Assembly: GCA_035529895.1 (NCBI GenBank)
Contig: DATKVV010000014.1
Span: forward strand, 113,134 to 177,133
Direction of reading: 5' to 3'
From: JAUWKC01 sp035529895
Lineage (GTDB): Bacteria; Planctomycetota; Phycisphaerae; Sedimentisphaerales; Anaerobacaceae
DNA length: 64,000 nt
Below are positions 23,793 to 33,296 of this stretch, one piece after another. The position numbers and the translations under genes are program-made. The number at the start of each line of letters is the position of its first letter. The stretch's first letter is position 1. The notes under the pieces are model-generated. The model ran no database searches and was not told where the DNA came from. It worked only from the letters and a program-made list of their open reading frames with translations.

Positions 23793-25600
23793 CTCCTGGA
23801 CTTCTTTTCGATATTGCGGACAAGCCCAACCACTTCTTTGATTAGCGATGCGCCCACCTCGGCCTCGACAGGGGCATAACGTGCGGCCTCGCAGCGCGCT
23901 ATCGTATCTCTGTACCTGTCAGCTATTTGCGTGTCTTCGGTTGCACAGACAATTATCTGGTGACAGTCATCGGCGGTGAGCGAGCCCGCCACTTTGTCAA
24001 AGCGTTCGCCTATGTACTGCTTCATTATTGAGACGAGCAGTTCGCCTCGATTGTCCGGCTCAGCGGATACGGCCTTCTTCAGCTCTCGGATAGCGCGGCC
24101 GGGAGCCGAACGCCTGCGTTTCAGTGCGGTCTTTTCGGGCGTCGTGTGCGTGAAGAGCTTTACCAGAGAACTAATTATAAGTGCGGCCAAAGGCGCCCCC
24201 CAAAGCGCCGCATAGCCCGGATTAACCACGGCGGCCGGCAGTGAGAACCTCTGGTTCTTTAAGACTTCGAGACTCTCGTAATTGGCGGAAAGCCCTTTCC
24301 TTATCGCCTCAACCTCCTTGTTTACCGTGCTAAATTCGGTGCCCTCCAAATCCGCGCCCGTCAGTATTTTAGTGGGAGCAACCGTGAGCGCAATCGGGTC
24401 GGTCTTTGCCACTACGTACCTGCCTTTGTCCGGGTCGAAAAATGCCAGCGGAATCGCCGGTATTACAGTGACCTTGTCATTATTGGCCCGGATTGTCTGG
24501 GTGAAAACCTTCAAATCGTTTTCAATAATAGGGGAGCTTTTCTGTGAGGGAATCTTGAAGTTGGCCGCAATCTCCGGCATTTGTTCGAGGGCGGGCCACT
24601 GTACCGGTTTCAGGTACTTGCTGCCGCCGATTTTGACCGTAAGCGTTATGGGGTCGCCGACGTTGACGCTGGTCGGCGCAGCCGAAGCTGAAATAGTATA
24701 GCGCCCCACCAGGCCGTAAAACTCCGCCGGCCTGCTTTCTTCCGGCAGAGGCAATATTGTCAGCGTCAGGGGCTCTGAACCAACCATAAATCGCTTGTAT
24801 TCGTACTGGGGGCCCCAAAAGCCGCGCGCGCGACTGACCGCCACGTTTGTGGAAACGGTGGCCGGGGCAAGTTCTATTTGACCGGCCGTTTTGGGAATAA
24901 GAACCTTCCGCAGGACGATTAAATTGAAGTTCCCGCCTTTGTGGGCCGTTCTGCTGTACTGGCTTACAAAGACGGTTACTCCTGTGCCCAAATCGTATTC
25001 TTTCTCCTGTGGGCTTACAACATCGGGATTCTCAAAATAAAAAGCATCGCTGCCAAAGACAGGGATGTTGAATTGCGGGTCACTGATCTGGGCCGAATAA
25101 TAGAATTTGATTGTAATAATGACCGGCTGGCCCACGTAACACTGCTTTTCCGAAAGCGCAGCTTCGAGATCCAGCCTGTCGGTGGTTCCGGGTTTGAGAA
25201 TGTTCACCTGGACGGGATTGGTTTGATAGGTTTTTCCGCCGAAGGTTACGGCAAGAGGCGGAACCTGTATCGGGCCGGCTTGGTCTGCGACAAGTGAAAA
25301 ACCCATTACGCACTGCTTAACGACTTTCTCTGTCATCCTGCCGTTTATTAAGCTGATTGACCTCTGTGAAACCGGACTGTTGCCCGTGCTTTGCGGATGG
25401 TATTTTGCCAGCGGGGCCAAATCAACCTCGCCGGGGTTGGTGTCCCCATCGATAATTACATTGTAGGCAAATCTCTCACCGACATAGATATCTTTCGAAG
25501 TGTCGACCTGGGCAAAAACTCGCACCTGCCCGACAGCGCCGCGCGACATTGCGGCGCTCAGCGCAAGTACAACCAGCACGTATCCCGCCAAGGTTTTCAT
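23789..25600 (-). CDS. batD: BatD-like protein with Ig-like domains
   Basis: A BatD protein of about 603 aa. The start is placed at the ATG at 25598-25600, which gives a proper signal peptide (MKTLAGYVLVVLALS) and lies 1 bp after the batC stop; a 50-codon upstream extension runs inside batC and is improbable. The extracytoplasmic part has beta-sandwich repeats typical of BatD (VYVGERF-like starts, GQPVIITIKFYYSAQISDP, VNVGDPITLTVKIGGSKYL). One membrane helix near 480-500 (ALWGAPLAALIISSLV) and a helical cytoplasmic tail follow. Probably a scaffold for the BatA/BatB VWA proteins. Confidence 0.85.
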   Translation of the reverse strand: MKTLAGYVLVVLALSAAMSRGAVGQVRVFAQVDTSKDIYVGERFAYNVIIDGDTNPGEVDLAPLAKYHPQSTGNSPVSQRSISLINGRMTEKVVKQCVMGFSLVADQAGPIQVPPLAVTFGGKTYQTNPVQVNILKPGTTDRLDLEAALSEKQCYVGQPVIITIKFYYSAQISDPQFNIPVFGSDAFYFENPDVVSPQEKEYDLGTGVTVFVSQYSRTAHKGGNFNLIVLRKVLIPKTAGQIELAPATVSTNVAVSRARGFWGPQYEYKRFMVGSEPLTLTILPLPEESRPAEFYGLVGRYTISASAAPTSVNVGDPITLTVKIGGSKYLKPVQWPALEQMPEIAANFKIPSQKSSPIIENDLKVFTQTIRANNDKVTVIPAIPLAFFDPDKGRYVVAKTDPIALTVAPTKILTGADLEGTEFSTVNKEVEAIRKGLSANYESLEVLKNQRFSLPAAVVNPGYAALWGAPLAALIISSLVKLFTHTTPEKTALKRRRSAPGRAIRELKKAVSAEPDNRGELLVSIMKQYIGERFDKVAGSLTADDCHQIIVCATEDTQIADRYRDTIARCEAARYAPVEAEVGASLIKEVVGLVRNIEKKSRR

Positions 25601-25601
25601 G

Positions 25602-26753
25602 CTACCAATCCATTTCGACCTTCTGGTAGCCGCCCCTCTGCAACATCTGCCTTTCTTTGCGCTGTTGCTGCTCTCTATTGAGTATCTCCTCGGCGGTCGC
25701 GTCGGGAGCGGCTGTTTCTTTTTTATTCGCCTGCTGCTCTTGCGGTTCATTTGCGTCCTGAGGCTGATTGGCGTCCTGCTGCTGGCTTTCCTGCTGCTGT
25801 TGCTGCTGTTGCTGCTGTTGCTGATTCTGCTGGCCGCCTTCGGACAACGCCTTCAGAGCGTTTTCAATATGTTCCACGGCTTTATCTTCAGACTCCCTTG
25901 CCTTGCCCCCGTCCGAAGCGTTCAGCCGGTCTTGCGCATCCGCCTGGTTGACCGATGCCTGGTCGAGTTCACCGGCGGCCTGCTGCATCTGCGGCGGCGG
26001 TGGATTGTTCGGGTCCTGCTGCTGCCGAAGCTCCTGCGAAATCTGCTCAGTCTCCTGCTTTAGCTGCGATTGTTCGCCCGCCTGCTCGGAATATTTCTTC
26101 GAAGCCTGCTCCTGCGAAATATCACCCTTGTCGGCCTGATTCTTCGTGTCTTGCGTTCGCCCGGCAAGGGCTTTCTGTTTGTCCAGCAGCTCCTTTAGTT
26201 TGTCCTGAAGCTGCTTCTGTTTGGCGGCCTGCTGCTCCTGCTGCTGTTTCTGCTTGTTGAGCTGGTCGATGATGTCCTTTATTATCAGCCGGGTGACTTC
26301 GATGTTCTTCGCCGCTTTTTCATTTTCCGGCTCAATCTCCAGAACCTGTCGCCAGTGTCCGATGCTGTTTTTCAGACCTTCGAGGGCCTTTTCCAGATTC
26401 GAGTCCCGCTGCTTCAAGCCCTCATTGAAGTAACAATTGCCGAGGTTGTACCTGGCCTTGGCGACCAGCTTCATATCTTTGCTTTCCGAGGCGACCTCTC
26501 GGTATAACTCCATCGCCCCGGCGAGGTCATCAAGGCGGTAGTAGCTGTTCGCCTTGTTGAACTTCGGCTCCGATGCATCGGGCTTTTCAAGAAGCGCCTG
26601 GTCGTATTTGCTGATTGCTTCGTTGAAATTGCCCCCGGCATACAATCTGTTTCCCTGGCTTACCGAACTCCGCACCGACTCCGCCCACGCCGGCCGCAGC
26701 AATCCCAAAACCAGCATCGCCACACCAACCAACTTATACTTTCTTACGCTCAC
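25602..26753 (-). CDS. batC: BatC-like TPR protein with Gln-rich tail
   Basis: A secreted TPR protein (383 aa): signal peptide ending AWA, then three TPR-like repeats (about 30-130), a long Lys/Gln-rich coiled-coil-like middle, and a Gln-dominated low-complexity region (about 295-345) with more than ten Gln in a row. The start codon is GTG, overlapping the end of batB by 20 bp. TPR-plus-Gln tail is the usual BatC pattern. The poly-Gln part is encoded by a repeated 9-bp unit and may vary in length between strains. Its partners are expected to be BatB and BatD. Confidence 0.85.
   Translation of the reverse strand: MSVRKYKLVGVAMLVLGLLRPAWAESVRSSVSQGNRLYAGGNFNEAISKYDQALLEKPDASEPKFNKANSYYRLDDLAGAMELYREVASESKDMKLVAKARYNLGNCYFNEGLKQRDSNLEKALEGLKNSIGHWRQVLEIEPENEKAAKNIEVTRLIIKDIIDQLNKQKQQQEQQAAKQKQLQDKLKELLDKQKALAGRTQDTKNQADKGDISQEQASKKYSEQAGEQSQLKQETEQISQELRQQQDPNNPPPPQMQQAAGELDQASVNQADAQDRLNASDGGKARESEDKAVEHIENALKALSEGGQQNQQQQQQQQQQQESQQQDANQPQDANEPQEQQANKKETAAPDATAEEILNREQQQRKERQMLQRGGYQKVEMDW
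25791..25833. repeat. CTGCTGTTG tandem repeat encoding poly-Gln in batC
   Basis: Three consecutive copies of the 9-bp unit CTGCTGTTG, flanked by further CTG triplets, encode glutamines on the minus strand. Such in-frame triplet-based repeats can expand or shrink without shifting the frame. Confidence 0.8.
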
Positions 26754-27777
26754 TTATCAGCGCCTCACAAATAATCAGTCCGATGCCCAAAGCCAGAAAA
26801 ATCTGGAATTTCTCATCATATTTCATCATCGTCACCGATTCAAGCTCACGCTTTTCGGCCGTGGCTATGAAGTCAGTGTAGATTTCGTCCAGATTAAATG
26901 TCTCCCCCGGCCTGACCGCCAGAAACCTCCCGCCCGTCGGAAAGACGATTTTCCGCAGCCTGTCACTGCCGAGCTTTGACCACACCTCTTTGCCTTTATA
27001 TTTCAGGAAGGTCTTTTCCCCGTCCGGGCCGGTCACTGGAATACGCGAACCTTCGTCCTCATCGCCAAGCCCGATGGCGATTATCCTTATGCCTTCCGCA
27101 GCCGCCTTTTCCGCCGCCTGCTCGGGAAAACTTTCATACCCCTCATGCTCCTCGCCGTCGGTGATTAGTATTATGTCCTTATACTCCCGGCTCTGCCTGT
27201 CAAAGACGTCCGCCGCTGCCTTGCGGATCGCGTCGCCTATCATCGTGCCGCCCCGGCTGGTGCTTTCGGTGGACACATCCGCCAGAGCCATCCGCACAAA
27301 CGCGTAATCCTGCGTCAGCGGACACTTCACCGTCGCGCTGCCGGCAAACGTCACAATCGCAATTCTGTCACCCTCCAGCGTCTTCAGCAAGTCGCCAATC
27401 GCTATCTTTGACCGCTCAAGCCTGCTCGGCCTGATGTCCTCGGCCAGCATAGACCGCGAAGTATCCAGCAATATACAGATGTCCCTGCCCTTGCGTTTTA
27501 TTCGCTGAGGCTGCGCGTTCCATTTGGGCTCAGTCAGCGCTGTGACGATGCTTACGAAGGCGGCAACCAGCAGAAAAGCCTTGAATATCTGCTTTTTGAG
27601 GCTGACGGAAACATTTATCTTTTTCAGCATCTCGCTGCTGGCCAGTATTTTGAGCATATTGGCCTTGCGCCAAAAGCACCAAGCATAGGCCGGCAGCAGA
27701 GCCGCCGGTACGGCGAATAACAACCACAATGCTTTGTCGTTTCCCAGGTTCATAGTTATCCAAAATAAACCTGTCAC
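26734..27777 (-). CDS. batB: BatB-like von Willebrand factor A membrane protein
   Basis: A 347-residue inner-membrane protein with membrane helices at about 17-34 and 66-82, then a periplasmic VWA domain, and a last helix near the C-terminus. The metal-ion-dependent adhesion site is intact: DTSRS at 105-109, preceded by ICILL, and ITDGEEHEG later. This MIDAS variant (DxSRS) fits BatB. The GTG start overlaps the batA stop (GTGA); an ATG eight codons in is an alternative. The VWA domain should bind other Bat components or envelope clients in a metal-dependent way. Confidence 0.9.
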   Translation of the reverse strand: MTGLFWITMNLGNDKALWLLFAVPAALLPAYAWCFWRKANMLKILASSEMLKKINVSVSLKKQIFKAFLLVAAFVSIVTALTEPKWNAQPQRIKRKGRDICILLDTSRSMLAEDIRPSRLERSKIAIGDLLKTLEGDRIAIVTFAGSATVKCPLTQDYAFVRMALADVSTESTSRGGTMIGDAIRKAAADVFDRQSREYKDIILITDGEEHEGYESFPEQAAEKAAAEGIRIIAIGLGDEDEGSRIPVTGPDGEKTFLKYKGKEVWSKLGSDRLRKIVFPTGGRFLAVRPGETFNLDEIYTDFIATAEKRELESVTMMKYDEKFQIFLALGIGLIICEALISERKKV

Positions 27778-28868
27778 GGCACTTTGCGAAACACCGTGCA
27801 GCCTGCCAGCATCTCTAGGGCCAATACCAACAATGCCCCCGCTGTCCAGGGTCCGAAGCGTTCTGCAAACTGAGTATATTGAATGGACTTGACCTTGCTC
27901 TTTTCGAGGCTGTCGATTCTTTCGACAATCTCGCGAAGGGCCTTGGCGTCGCCCGCCCGGCCGTAAAAGCCGCCGGTCTTCTCCGCAATCATCTTAAGCA
28001 GCCCCTCGTCGAGGTCCTGCTGCGAAGGAATCTTGAACGAGCCCATCATAGTCTGAATGGTCGTGTAAGCCTCGGCCGAGCCGATGCCAATCGTATATAT
28101 TTTTATGCCCCATTTTTTTGCCAGTTCGGCGGCTTCGAGCGGGTCATATTGGCCGGTGTTGTTCCGGCCGTCTGTTAGCAGAATAATAGCCTTGCTCTTT
28201 ATCTTAAAGCCGCTTTCTTCCTTTGCTTCGGAGGACTCACCCAGGGTCATTCCTAACTGCACTCTTCTTTGCTCAATTTCCTCTTCGGCTTTCTTGAGGC
28301 GGGCCGCGGCCAGCGCAAGCGCGTCGCCTATGGCTGTCCCATCCTCGCTGCGCAGCCTGACAATCTCGGTCTGTTTCAGGAACTCGAGCAAAACATTATG
28401 ACCGAGCACCAAAGGGCACGTGGTATCGGCATATCGGGCGAACGTAACCAAACCGATAAGGTCGCCGCTTCTGCCGCCCAGCCCCTTTTCATCGCCGCTG
28501 ATAAAATCAGCGAATACCCTCTTGACGACCTCTAAACGATTCAGCTTCTCGCCGTAATAATCCATTTCCGTGCCCATGCTGCCCGAGTGGTCAACGAGAG
28601 CCTCTATAGCCACTCCTTCGGTGGCGATTTCCGAGAGCACAGTTCCCTTTCGCGGACGGGCCAGCGCGACAATCAAAAGGCCGAGGCAAACAAGTCTTGC
28701 CGCCGTCAGCAACGGTCTCGATCGCAGCCGCCATGAGACAGGACAGGCTTTTATGTCACGCAGACTGGAGAATTTTACCGCTGCCGTGCGTTTCCTGCTC
28801 GCCGTCAAAAACCACAAAAGCGGCAAAGACAAAAACAGCAATAACGCCCATGGCGAATATAACTGCAT
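27774..28868 (-). CDS. batA: BatA-like von Willebrand factor A membrane protein
   Basis: A 364-residue VWA protein with N-terminal helices (LLLFLSLPLLWFL, about 9-21; LLTAARLVCLGLLIVALA, 53-70) and a C-terminal helix. The MIDAS is present as DHSGS (93-97), followed by the GTAIGDAL and LLTDGRNNTG motifs. The ATG starts directly after the stop of the lipoprotein gene, with GGAGTG as ribosome binding site. BatA and BatB side by side are the core of the Bat (aerotolerance) system. Confidence 0.9.
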   Translation of the reverse strand: MQLYSPWALLLFLSLPLLWFLTASRKRTAAVKFSSLRDIKACPVSWRLRSRPLLTAARLVCLGLLIVALARPRKGTVLSEIATEGVAIEALVDHSGSMGTEMDYYGEKLNRLEVVKRVFADFISGDEKGLGGRSGDLIGLVTFARYADTTCPLVLGHNVLLEFLKQTEIVRLRSEDGTAIGDALALAAARLKKAEEEIEQRRVQLGMTLGESSEAKEESGFKIKSKAIILLTDGRNNTGQYDPLEAAELAKKWGIKIYTIGIGSAEAYTTIQTMMGSFKIPSQQDLDEGLLKMIAEKTGGFYGRAGDAKALREIVERIDSLEKSKVKSIQYTQFAERFGPWTAGALLVLALEMLAGCTVFRKVP

Positions 28869-29930
28869 TTAAGCACTCCGAATCTCAACCGTCTGTCCCG
28901 CTTCGACCGCACCGGTCACGTCAATCTTTCGCTCATCCGACCTGGTCTTCTCTATAAAATCTTTGACCAGGTCAAATGTTCGCTGAATCTGCTCGGCTGC
29001 GGGACTATACTTGGCAAATTTTACCAGGTCACAATGCTTGAGGAATTCTCCCAATCGCTCCTTGTCCGAGGCGCCGAGCACGTCTGTCCCCTGCAGCTCG
29101 CTTAGAAACTCTTCGGTGGTCCTTTCCGGCGCTCTGAGGTCAAACCGGTGTTCGATATAATGCCTGAGAATATTGCTGATACGTTCGTAGAACTCTTTGA
29201 CCCTGCCGGCCTTGATAAGGTCGTCTTTTACAAGTGCCCGCAAACGCGCGTACGCGACCTCGTGAGCGGGCTTGAAGATTCTGACAAGACGCTCGATTCG
29301 CCTGCGCCGCAGGTAAAACCAGACGCCGATGACCGCGACAACAGCCGCCCCCCCTGCCGCCCAAAGCCACCGCAAAGAAGCCTCTTCAGGCATCTCGACC
29401 ACGTTTTCAATATCGGCGATAACCAGCTCCGAGCGCTGGTCGCCCAGCAGCGAAGTAACCTCAATATCAATCGGCTCAGTCGTAAGCTCGTACTTTTTCT
29501 CCTGCGGGCTGTTGACATCGTGAAACTCGAAAGTGAAAGCGGGCATCGCATAATTCCCCGACAAGAAAGGCTCGAGCCGATATTGATACCTGCTGACCAC
29601 ATTGTTGTTCGCGTCGAGCTTGTTGCCCATATTATGCCAATCGACGATGCCGAAGTTCTCAAGCACCTTGTCAACCTTCGGCATCTGCACTTCATACCCG
29701 GGCTGGATTGAGGCTTCAAGTTCTACAAGCACCGTCTCGGCAATTGATATTTTGCCCTTGTTTACCCGGACGTGAGCCGTCAACGGCCCGCGCTCGTATA
29801 CCTTGTCAATCTCAAATTTTGTCTCTTGGCCTTTCTTCTTTTCGGTTTTCGTGCAACCTCCGAAAACCAAAAGGAGTCCGACGCAAAGCAGCGCCGGCAA
29901 AAAACATTTTTTAGCGGTAATCCCCGTCAT
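28869..29930 (-). CDS. BatD-like lipoprotein with cytoplasmic helical tail
   Basis: A 353-residue lipoprotein: lipobox FGGC at 23-26. It then has an Ig-like domain reminiscent of BatD N-termini (VRVNKGKISIAETVLVELEAS), a membrane helix at about 187-207 (WLWAAGGAAVVAVIGVWFYL) and a helical tail with ILRHYIEHRF and APERTTEEFLSEL, as seen in DUF4381-type Bat-operon proteins. A lipidated N-terminus plus one membrane span means the Ig domain is tethered at both ends. It is an extra operon member placed before batA, probably another scaffold. The exact family is uncertain. Confidence 0.7.
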   Translation of the reverse strand: MTGITAKKCFLPALLCVGLLLVFGGCTKTEKKKGQETKFEIDKVYERGPLTAHVRVNKGKISIAETVLVELEASIQPGYEVQMPKVDKVLENFGIVDWHNMGNKLDANNNVVSRYQYRLEPFLSGNYAMPAFTFEFHDVNSPQEKKYELTTEPIDIEVTSLLGDQRSELVIADIENVVEMPEEASLRWLWAAGGAAVVAVIGVWFYLRRRRIERLVRIFKPAHEVAYARLRALVKDDLIKAGRVKEFYERISNILRHYIEHRFDLRAPERTTEEFLSELQGTDVLGASDKERLGEFLKHCDLVKFAKYSPAAEQIQRTFDLVKDFIEKTRSDERKIDVTGAVEAGQTVEIRSA

Positions 29931-29936
29931 ACATTC

Positions 29937-31346
29937 TTACATCTGCTTTGATTTGGCCGCTTCAGCCGGCTTCTCTGCGGGTTCACCCTCCTTGGCGCCG
30001 CTGAGCGCCGATGTATGAATGACCACATTGTATTTGTCCATCATCTGCTTTATATAGTCCTGCTGGACGTCCTGGCGTTTTTGGTCCAACAGGGTTGACA
30101 TGACCTCCTCTCTGACTTCCTCGAAGCCTTTTTGTCGTTCGGCCTGTTTCTGTTCGACCCTGATGATTTCCCATCCTTTTTCGGTTTTGACCGGCTCATC
30201 CAGCACAGACGGTGCATCGGCTGCGAAAATTTTCGCGTTAAGGTCGGGAAGATTCCCGATACCCGGAACGTAAGAACCTTTGCTCACCTCGCTATCAATT
30301 TTGCCGCCGCTTTCTTTGGCGCTCGCGTCTTTGGAGAATTCCTTTGCCAGCTTCGCGAAGTCCTCGCCGCCCCTGATGCGCCCTATCAGGTCCTTGGCCT
30401 GCTGTTCGTCATCAACGAGGATATGGCTTATTTGCGCCTTGGCCGGCTCCACGTAACTGCTTTTGTTGGCGGTATAGTAGGTTTGGAGGTCCGTTTCGGT
30501 AATATTTATTCTTGCCGCGAGCTGCTGGTTCATTATGTGCTGGCTTAATATGCCGCGGGCCTGCTCTTCCAGAAGCTTCTTAACTTCCGGCTTTTCCGTA
30601 AGCTGCTCCTCCAGCGCCTGTCGGTACAAAATCTCCTGTGTCAGCCAGCTCTGCAAATATCGCTGTTTGGCCTCGGTGCTCTTATACTGTTCGAGCATTT
30701 TCTTTTTTTGTTCTTTGAGCTGGTCATCGGTCATAAACGCCGCCCACATGCTGAGCCGATTCTCAATATCATTTTCAATCTTCGCATCCAGGTCCGCTTC
30801 CGTTATTTTTTCCGCGCCTATTTCCGCAACTACCTTGCCCCCGGCCTGGTCCGACTTCTTAAAACTCGTGCGGTCTATCAATTCATACCGCAGGGCCGAA
30901 AACTTGCCGAGCTTCTCGAAACAATCCTTTATGTGTGCGTTAATCTGAGGCTCAAGCTCGGCAAGTCTGGCCGTGATTTCGCTGCGATAGTAATATTCAA
31001 TCGCCTCCGCGTAAGAATTTGCCTTTTCCAGCAGTGTGCCTATTTGAAACAGGGCCTTGGCCCGCTCGGCATCTGTCAGCTCGCCGACCGCAAGATAATC
31101 CTGCCAGACCCTCGCCGCCCGGTCGTACAGATTTCGCTGGGCGAGTTTGCCGGCCAATTGCTTCGTTTGCTCAGCCGAAAAAGACCGGGCTTTCACCTCG
31201 GACACGGCATCCTTGCGCGACATCACTACGAATAATACCGCAGACGTCAGACCCACCAGAATCAGGAGCAACAGAACAAGTAAAACAGTTGGAAAACTGT
31301 TTCTTTGTTTCTTCTCCGGCAGCGAAAAATCCAATTTTTCTTCCAT
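29937..31346 (-). CDS. Membrane-anchored peptidyl-prolyl isomerase (PpiC/SurA type)
   Basis: A 469-residue periplasmic folding factor. A membrane anchor lies at about 20-42. It then has a TPR-like part (VWQDYLAVGELTDAERAKALFQIG), a SurA/PrsA-like chaperone helix bundle (about 140-290) and a parvulin domain (about 300-395; AQISHILVDDEQQAKDL, GGEDFAKLAKEFSKDAS, GWEIIRVEQ). AAGGAG lies 9 nt before the ATG. Its place inside the MoxR-Bat operon is not the standard arrangement and suggests it folds Bat components or their clients outside the cytoplasm. Confidence 0.87.
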   Translation of the reverse strand: MEEKLDFSLPEKKQRNSFPTVLLVLLLLILVGLTSAVLFVVMSRKDAVSEVKARSFSAEQTKQLAGKLAQRNLYDRAARVWQDYLAVGELTDAERAKALFQIGTLLEKANSYAEAIEYYYRSEITARLAELEPQINAHIKDCFEKLGKFSALRYELIDRTSFKKSDQAGGKVVAEIGAEKITEADLDAKIENDIENRLSMWAAFMTDDQLKEQKKKMLEQYKSTEAKQRYLQSWLTQEILYRQALEEQLTEKPEVKKLLEEQARGILSQHIMNQQLAARINITETDLQTYYTANKSSYVEPAKAQISHILVDDEQQAKDLIGRIRGGEDFAKLAKEFSKDASAKESGGKIDSEVSKGSYVPGIGNLPDLNAKIFAADAPSVLDEPVKTEKGWEIIRVEQKQAERQKGFEEVREEVMSTLLDQKRQDVQQDYIKQMMDKYNVVIHTSALSGAKEGEPAEKPAEAAKSKQM

Positions 31347-31398
31347 AAATCAGTACTCCTTAAGCTATCACAATTCGCCCAAATAACAGCCCAGGCAC

Positions 31399-32274
31399 TT
31401 AATATCGTCGATGTCGCATGTGGAAAAACTGAATCAAATCCTGAATATATGATTTGTCGGTGCTTATGCTTATGCAATCTACATTAATCGAGCGGAGCAT
31501 ACTTCTGAGAGCATCGAACCGCCCTGCGCTTCTTTGGCCGTACCGATTTCGGAACTCTCTGCTGGAGGTATCTATAAGAATGGTTTCCCCTGTCTCGGCG
31601 TCGGCAAATTCAATCAGTCCCACACTCGGCATCGAGACCTCGGCACGGTCGCGAACCGACACGCCAATAACATCGTGGCGCTTATTCAGCAGGCTCAGCG
31701 GTTTCTTGAAGTCGGTCTCTATAAAATCGGACACGAGAAATACCGTGGCTCGTTTGCGGACGACCCTGCCGAGATAGTCCAGCGCCATGCTGATATTCGT
31801 TTTGCGCTGCGGCATCTTGAAGTAAAGCAGCTCGCGAATGAGCCGCAGAACGTGCCCGCTTCCCTTCTTGGGGGGTATGTACAGCTCGATGCGGTCGGTG
31901 AAAATCAGCAGGCCGACCTTGTCGTTGTTCTTGGCCGCCGCAAAGGCCAGCACCGCGCAGAACTCGGCGGCCAGCTCATTCTTCATCTTGTTGACCGTTC
32001 CGAAGTCGCCCGAGGCGCTAAGGTCGACGGCGAACATCACCGTCATCTCGCGCTCTTCAACAAATCGCTTTATATAAGGCCGCCCTGTACGTGCAGTGAC
32101 ATTCCAGTCAATCGTGCGGATATCGTCTCCGGGCGTATACTCGCGAACCTCGTCAAACTGCATCCCCCGGCCTTTGAAGACGCTTTCATACTGCCCCGCG
32201 AAGCTGGCGTTAACCGCCCGGGATGTGTATATCTGAATCTGTCTGACCTTCTTTATTAATTCTTCGGATATCAT
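31399..32274 (-). CDS. DUF58 domain protein of the MoxR/Bat operon
   Basis: A 291-residue cytoplasmic DUF58 protein, a VWA-like fold that regularly follows moxR. Hallmarks are GRGMQFDEVREYTPGDDIRTIDW-type residues (here GMQFDEVREYTPGDD then IDWNVTARTG, about 37-65) and the RPYIKRFVEERE segment. A GGAAG ribosome site precedes the ATG. DUF58 proteins are thought to work with MoxR ATPases on VWA partners, which here would be BatA and BatB. Confidence 0.93.
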   Translation of the reverse strand: MISEELIKKVRQIQIYTSRAVNASFAGQYESVFKGRGMQFDEVREYTPGDDIRTIDWNVTARTGRPYIKRFVEEREMTVMFAVDLSASGDFGTVNKMKNELAAEFCAVLAFAAAKNNDKVGLLIFTDRIELYIPPKKGSGHVLRLIRELLYFKMPQRKTNISMALDYLGRVVRKRATVFLVSDFIETDFKKPLSLLNKRHDVIGVSVRDRAEVSMPSVGLIEFADAETGETILIDTSSREFRNRYGQRSAGRFDALRSMLRSINVDCISISTDKSYIQDLIQFFHMRHRRY

Positions 32275-32306
32275 AACGCTTCCAGGCTGAATGTGCGGTG
32301 CTCTTC

Positions 32307-33296
32307 TCAGGGCACTTCGATATTATCGAAAATCATCTTTATGATATCCTCGCTGGTCTTGTCCTCGGCCTCCGCCTCATAGCTGACAATCACTCTGTGC
32401 CGCAAAACGTCCATCCCGATGCTCTTGACATCCTGCGGCGTGACATAACCCCTTTGCTGGATAAATGCATGTGCCTTTGCCGCGATGGTAAGATAAATTG
32501 TTGCCCGCGGCGAGGCCCCATAGCTTATGAAGTGGCCCAGCTCTATCCCGTATTTATCGGGGTCCCTCGTGGCGCATACTATTTCAACGATATAATCCTT
32601 AATCTTGTCGTCGATATATATTTCATCGACGACCGTTCTTACCTCGCTTATGTCCGCGGGCCTGATCACGGGCTTTATGTCAAACTTCTTGTCGGTCACA
32701 GCCATTCGGTCGAGGATTTCCCGTTCCTCGGTCTTGTTCGGATAGTCGACCTTAAGTTTCAGCATGAACCGGTCGAGTTGTGCCTCCGGCAGCGGGTAAG
32801 TCCCCTCCTGCTCAATCGGATTCTGCGTCGCCAGCACGAGGAAGGGACTGGGGAGGGGGAAAGTCTCCTCACCTATCGAAACCTGTCTTTCCTGCATTGC
32901 CTCCAGCAAAGCACTTTGCACCTTCGCCGGGGCCCGGTTGATTTCGTCCGCTAATATTATATTGGCAAAGATCGGACCCTTACGGGTGTAAAACTGACCG
33001 TCGGACTGCCTGTATATCTGGGTGCCGATCAGGTCCGCCGGCAGCAGGTCGGGCGTGAACTGGATGCGCCGAAAATCAGCGTCTATGGCCCGCGCCAGCA
33101 CCGTCACGGCCATCGTTTTGGCCAGGCCAGGCACACCTTCAAGCAGGATGTGCCCGTTGGCCAGCAGTCCTACCAGCATCCGCTCGAGCATGTACCGCTG
33201 CCCGACAATCACCTTGTCCATCTCCGAAAAAAGCGCCCGCACGAATTCGCTCTTCTCCTGCACCATGTTTGCGATTTGTTTTACGTCCGCTGCCAT
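32307..33296 (-). CDS. moxR: MoxR-family AAA+ ATPase
   Basis: An AAA+ chaperone-like ATPase of about 329 aa. Walker A is GVPGLAKT (54-61), Walker B IILADE (113-118), and sensor-1 Asn lies in VLATQNPIEQEG. The start is placed at the ATG at 33294-33296, with AGGAG nine bases upstream; an in-frame TTG six codons earlier is less likely. It heads the nine-gene operon. MoxR ATPases remodel or insert cofactors and subunits into VWA-domain complexes; here the Bat proteins are the obvious partners. Confidence 0.94.
   Translation of the reverse strand: MAADVKQIANMVQEKSEFVRALFSEMDKVIVGQRYMLERMLVGLLANGHILLEGVPGLAKTMAVTVLARAIDADFRRIQFTPDLLPADLIGTQIYRQSDGQFYTRKGPIFANIILADEINRAPAKVQSALLEAMQERQVSIGEETFPLPSPFLVLATQNPIEQEGTYPLPEAQLDRFMLKLKVDYPNKTEEREILDRMAVTDKKFDIKPVIRPADISEVRTVVDEIYIDDKIKDYIVEIVCATRDPDKYGIELGHFISYGASPRATIYLTIAAKAHAFIQQRGYVTPQDVKSIGMDVLRHRVIVSYEAEAEDKTSEDIIKMIFDNIEVP

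Noticed and set aside
25500..26063. 187-codon plus-strand frame with long leucine runs
   Set aside because: It is the antisense of the poly-Gln part of batC; CTG/TTG repeats read as leucine. No ribosome binding site.
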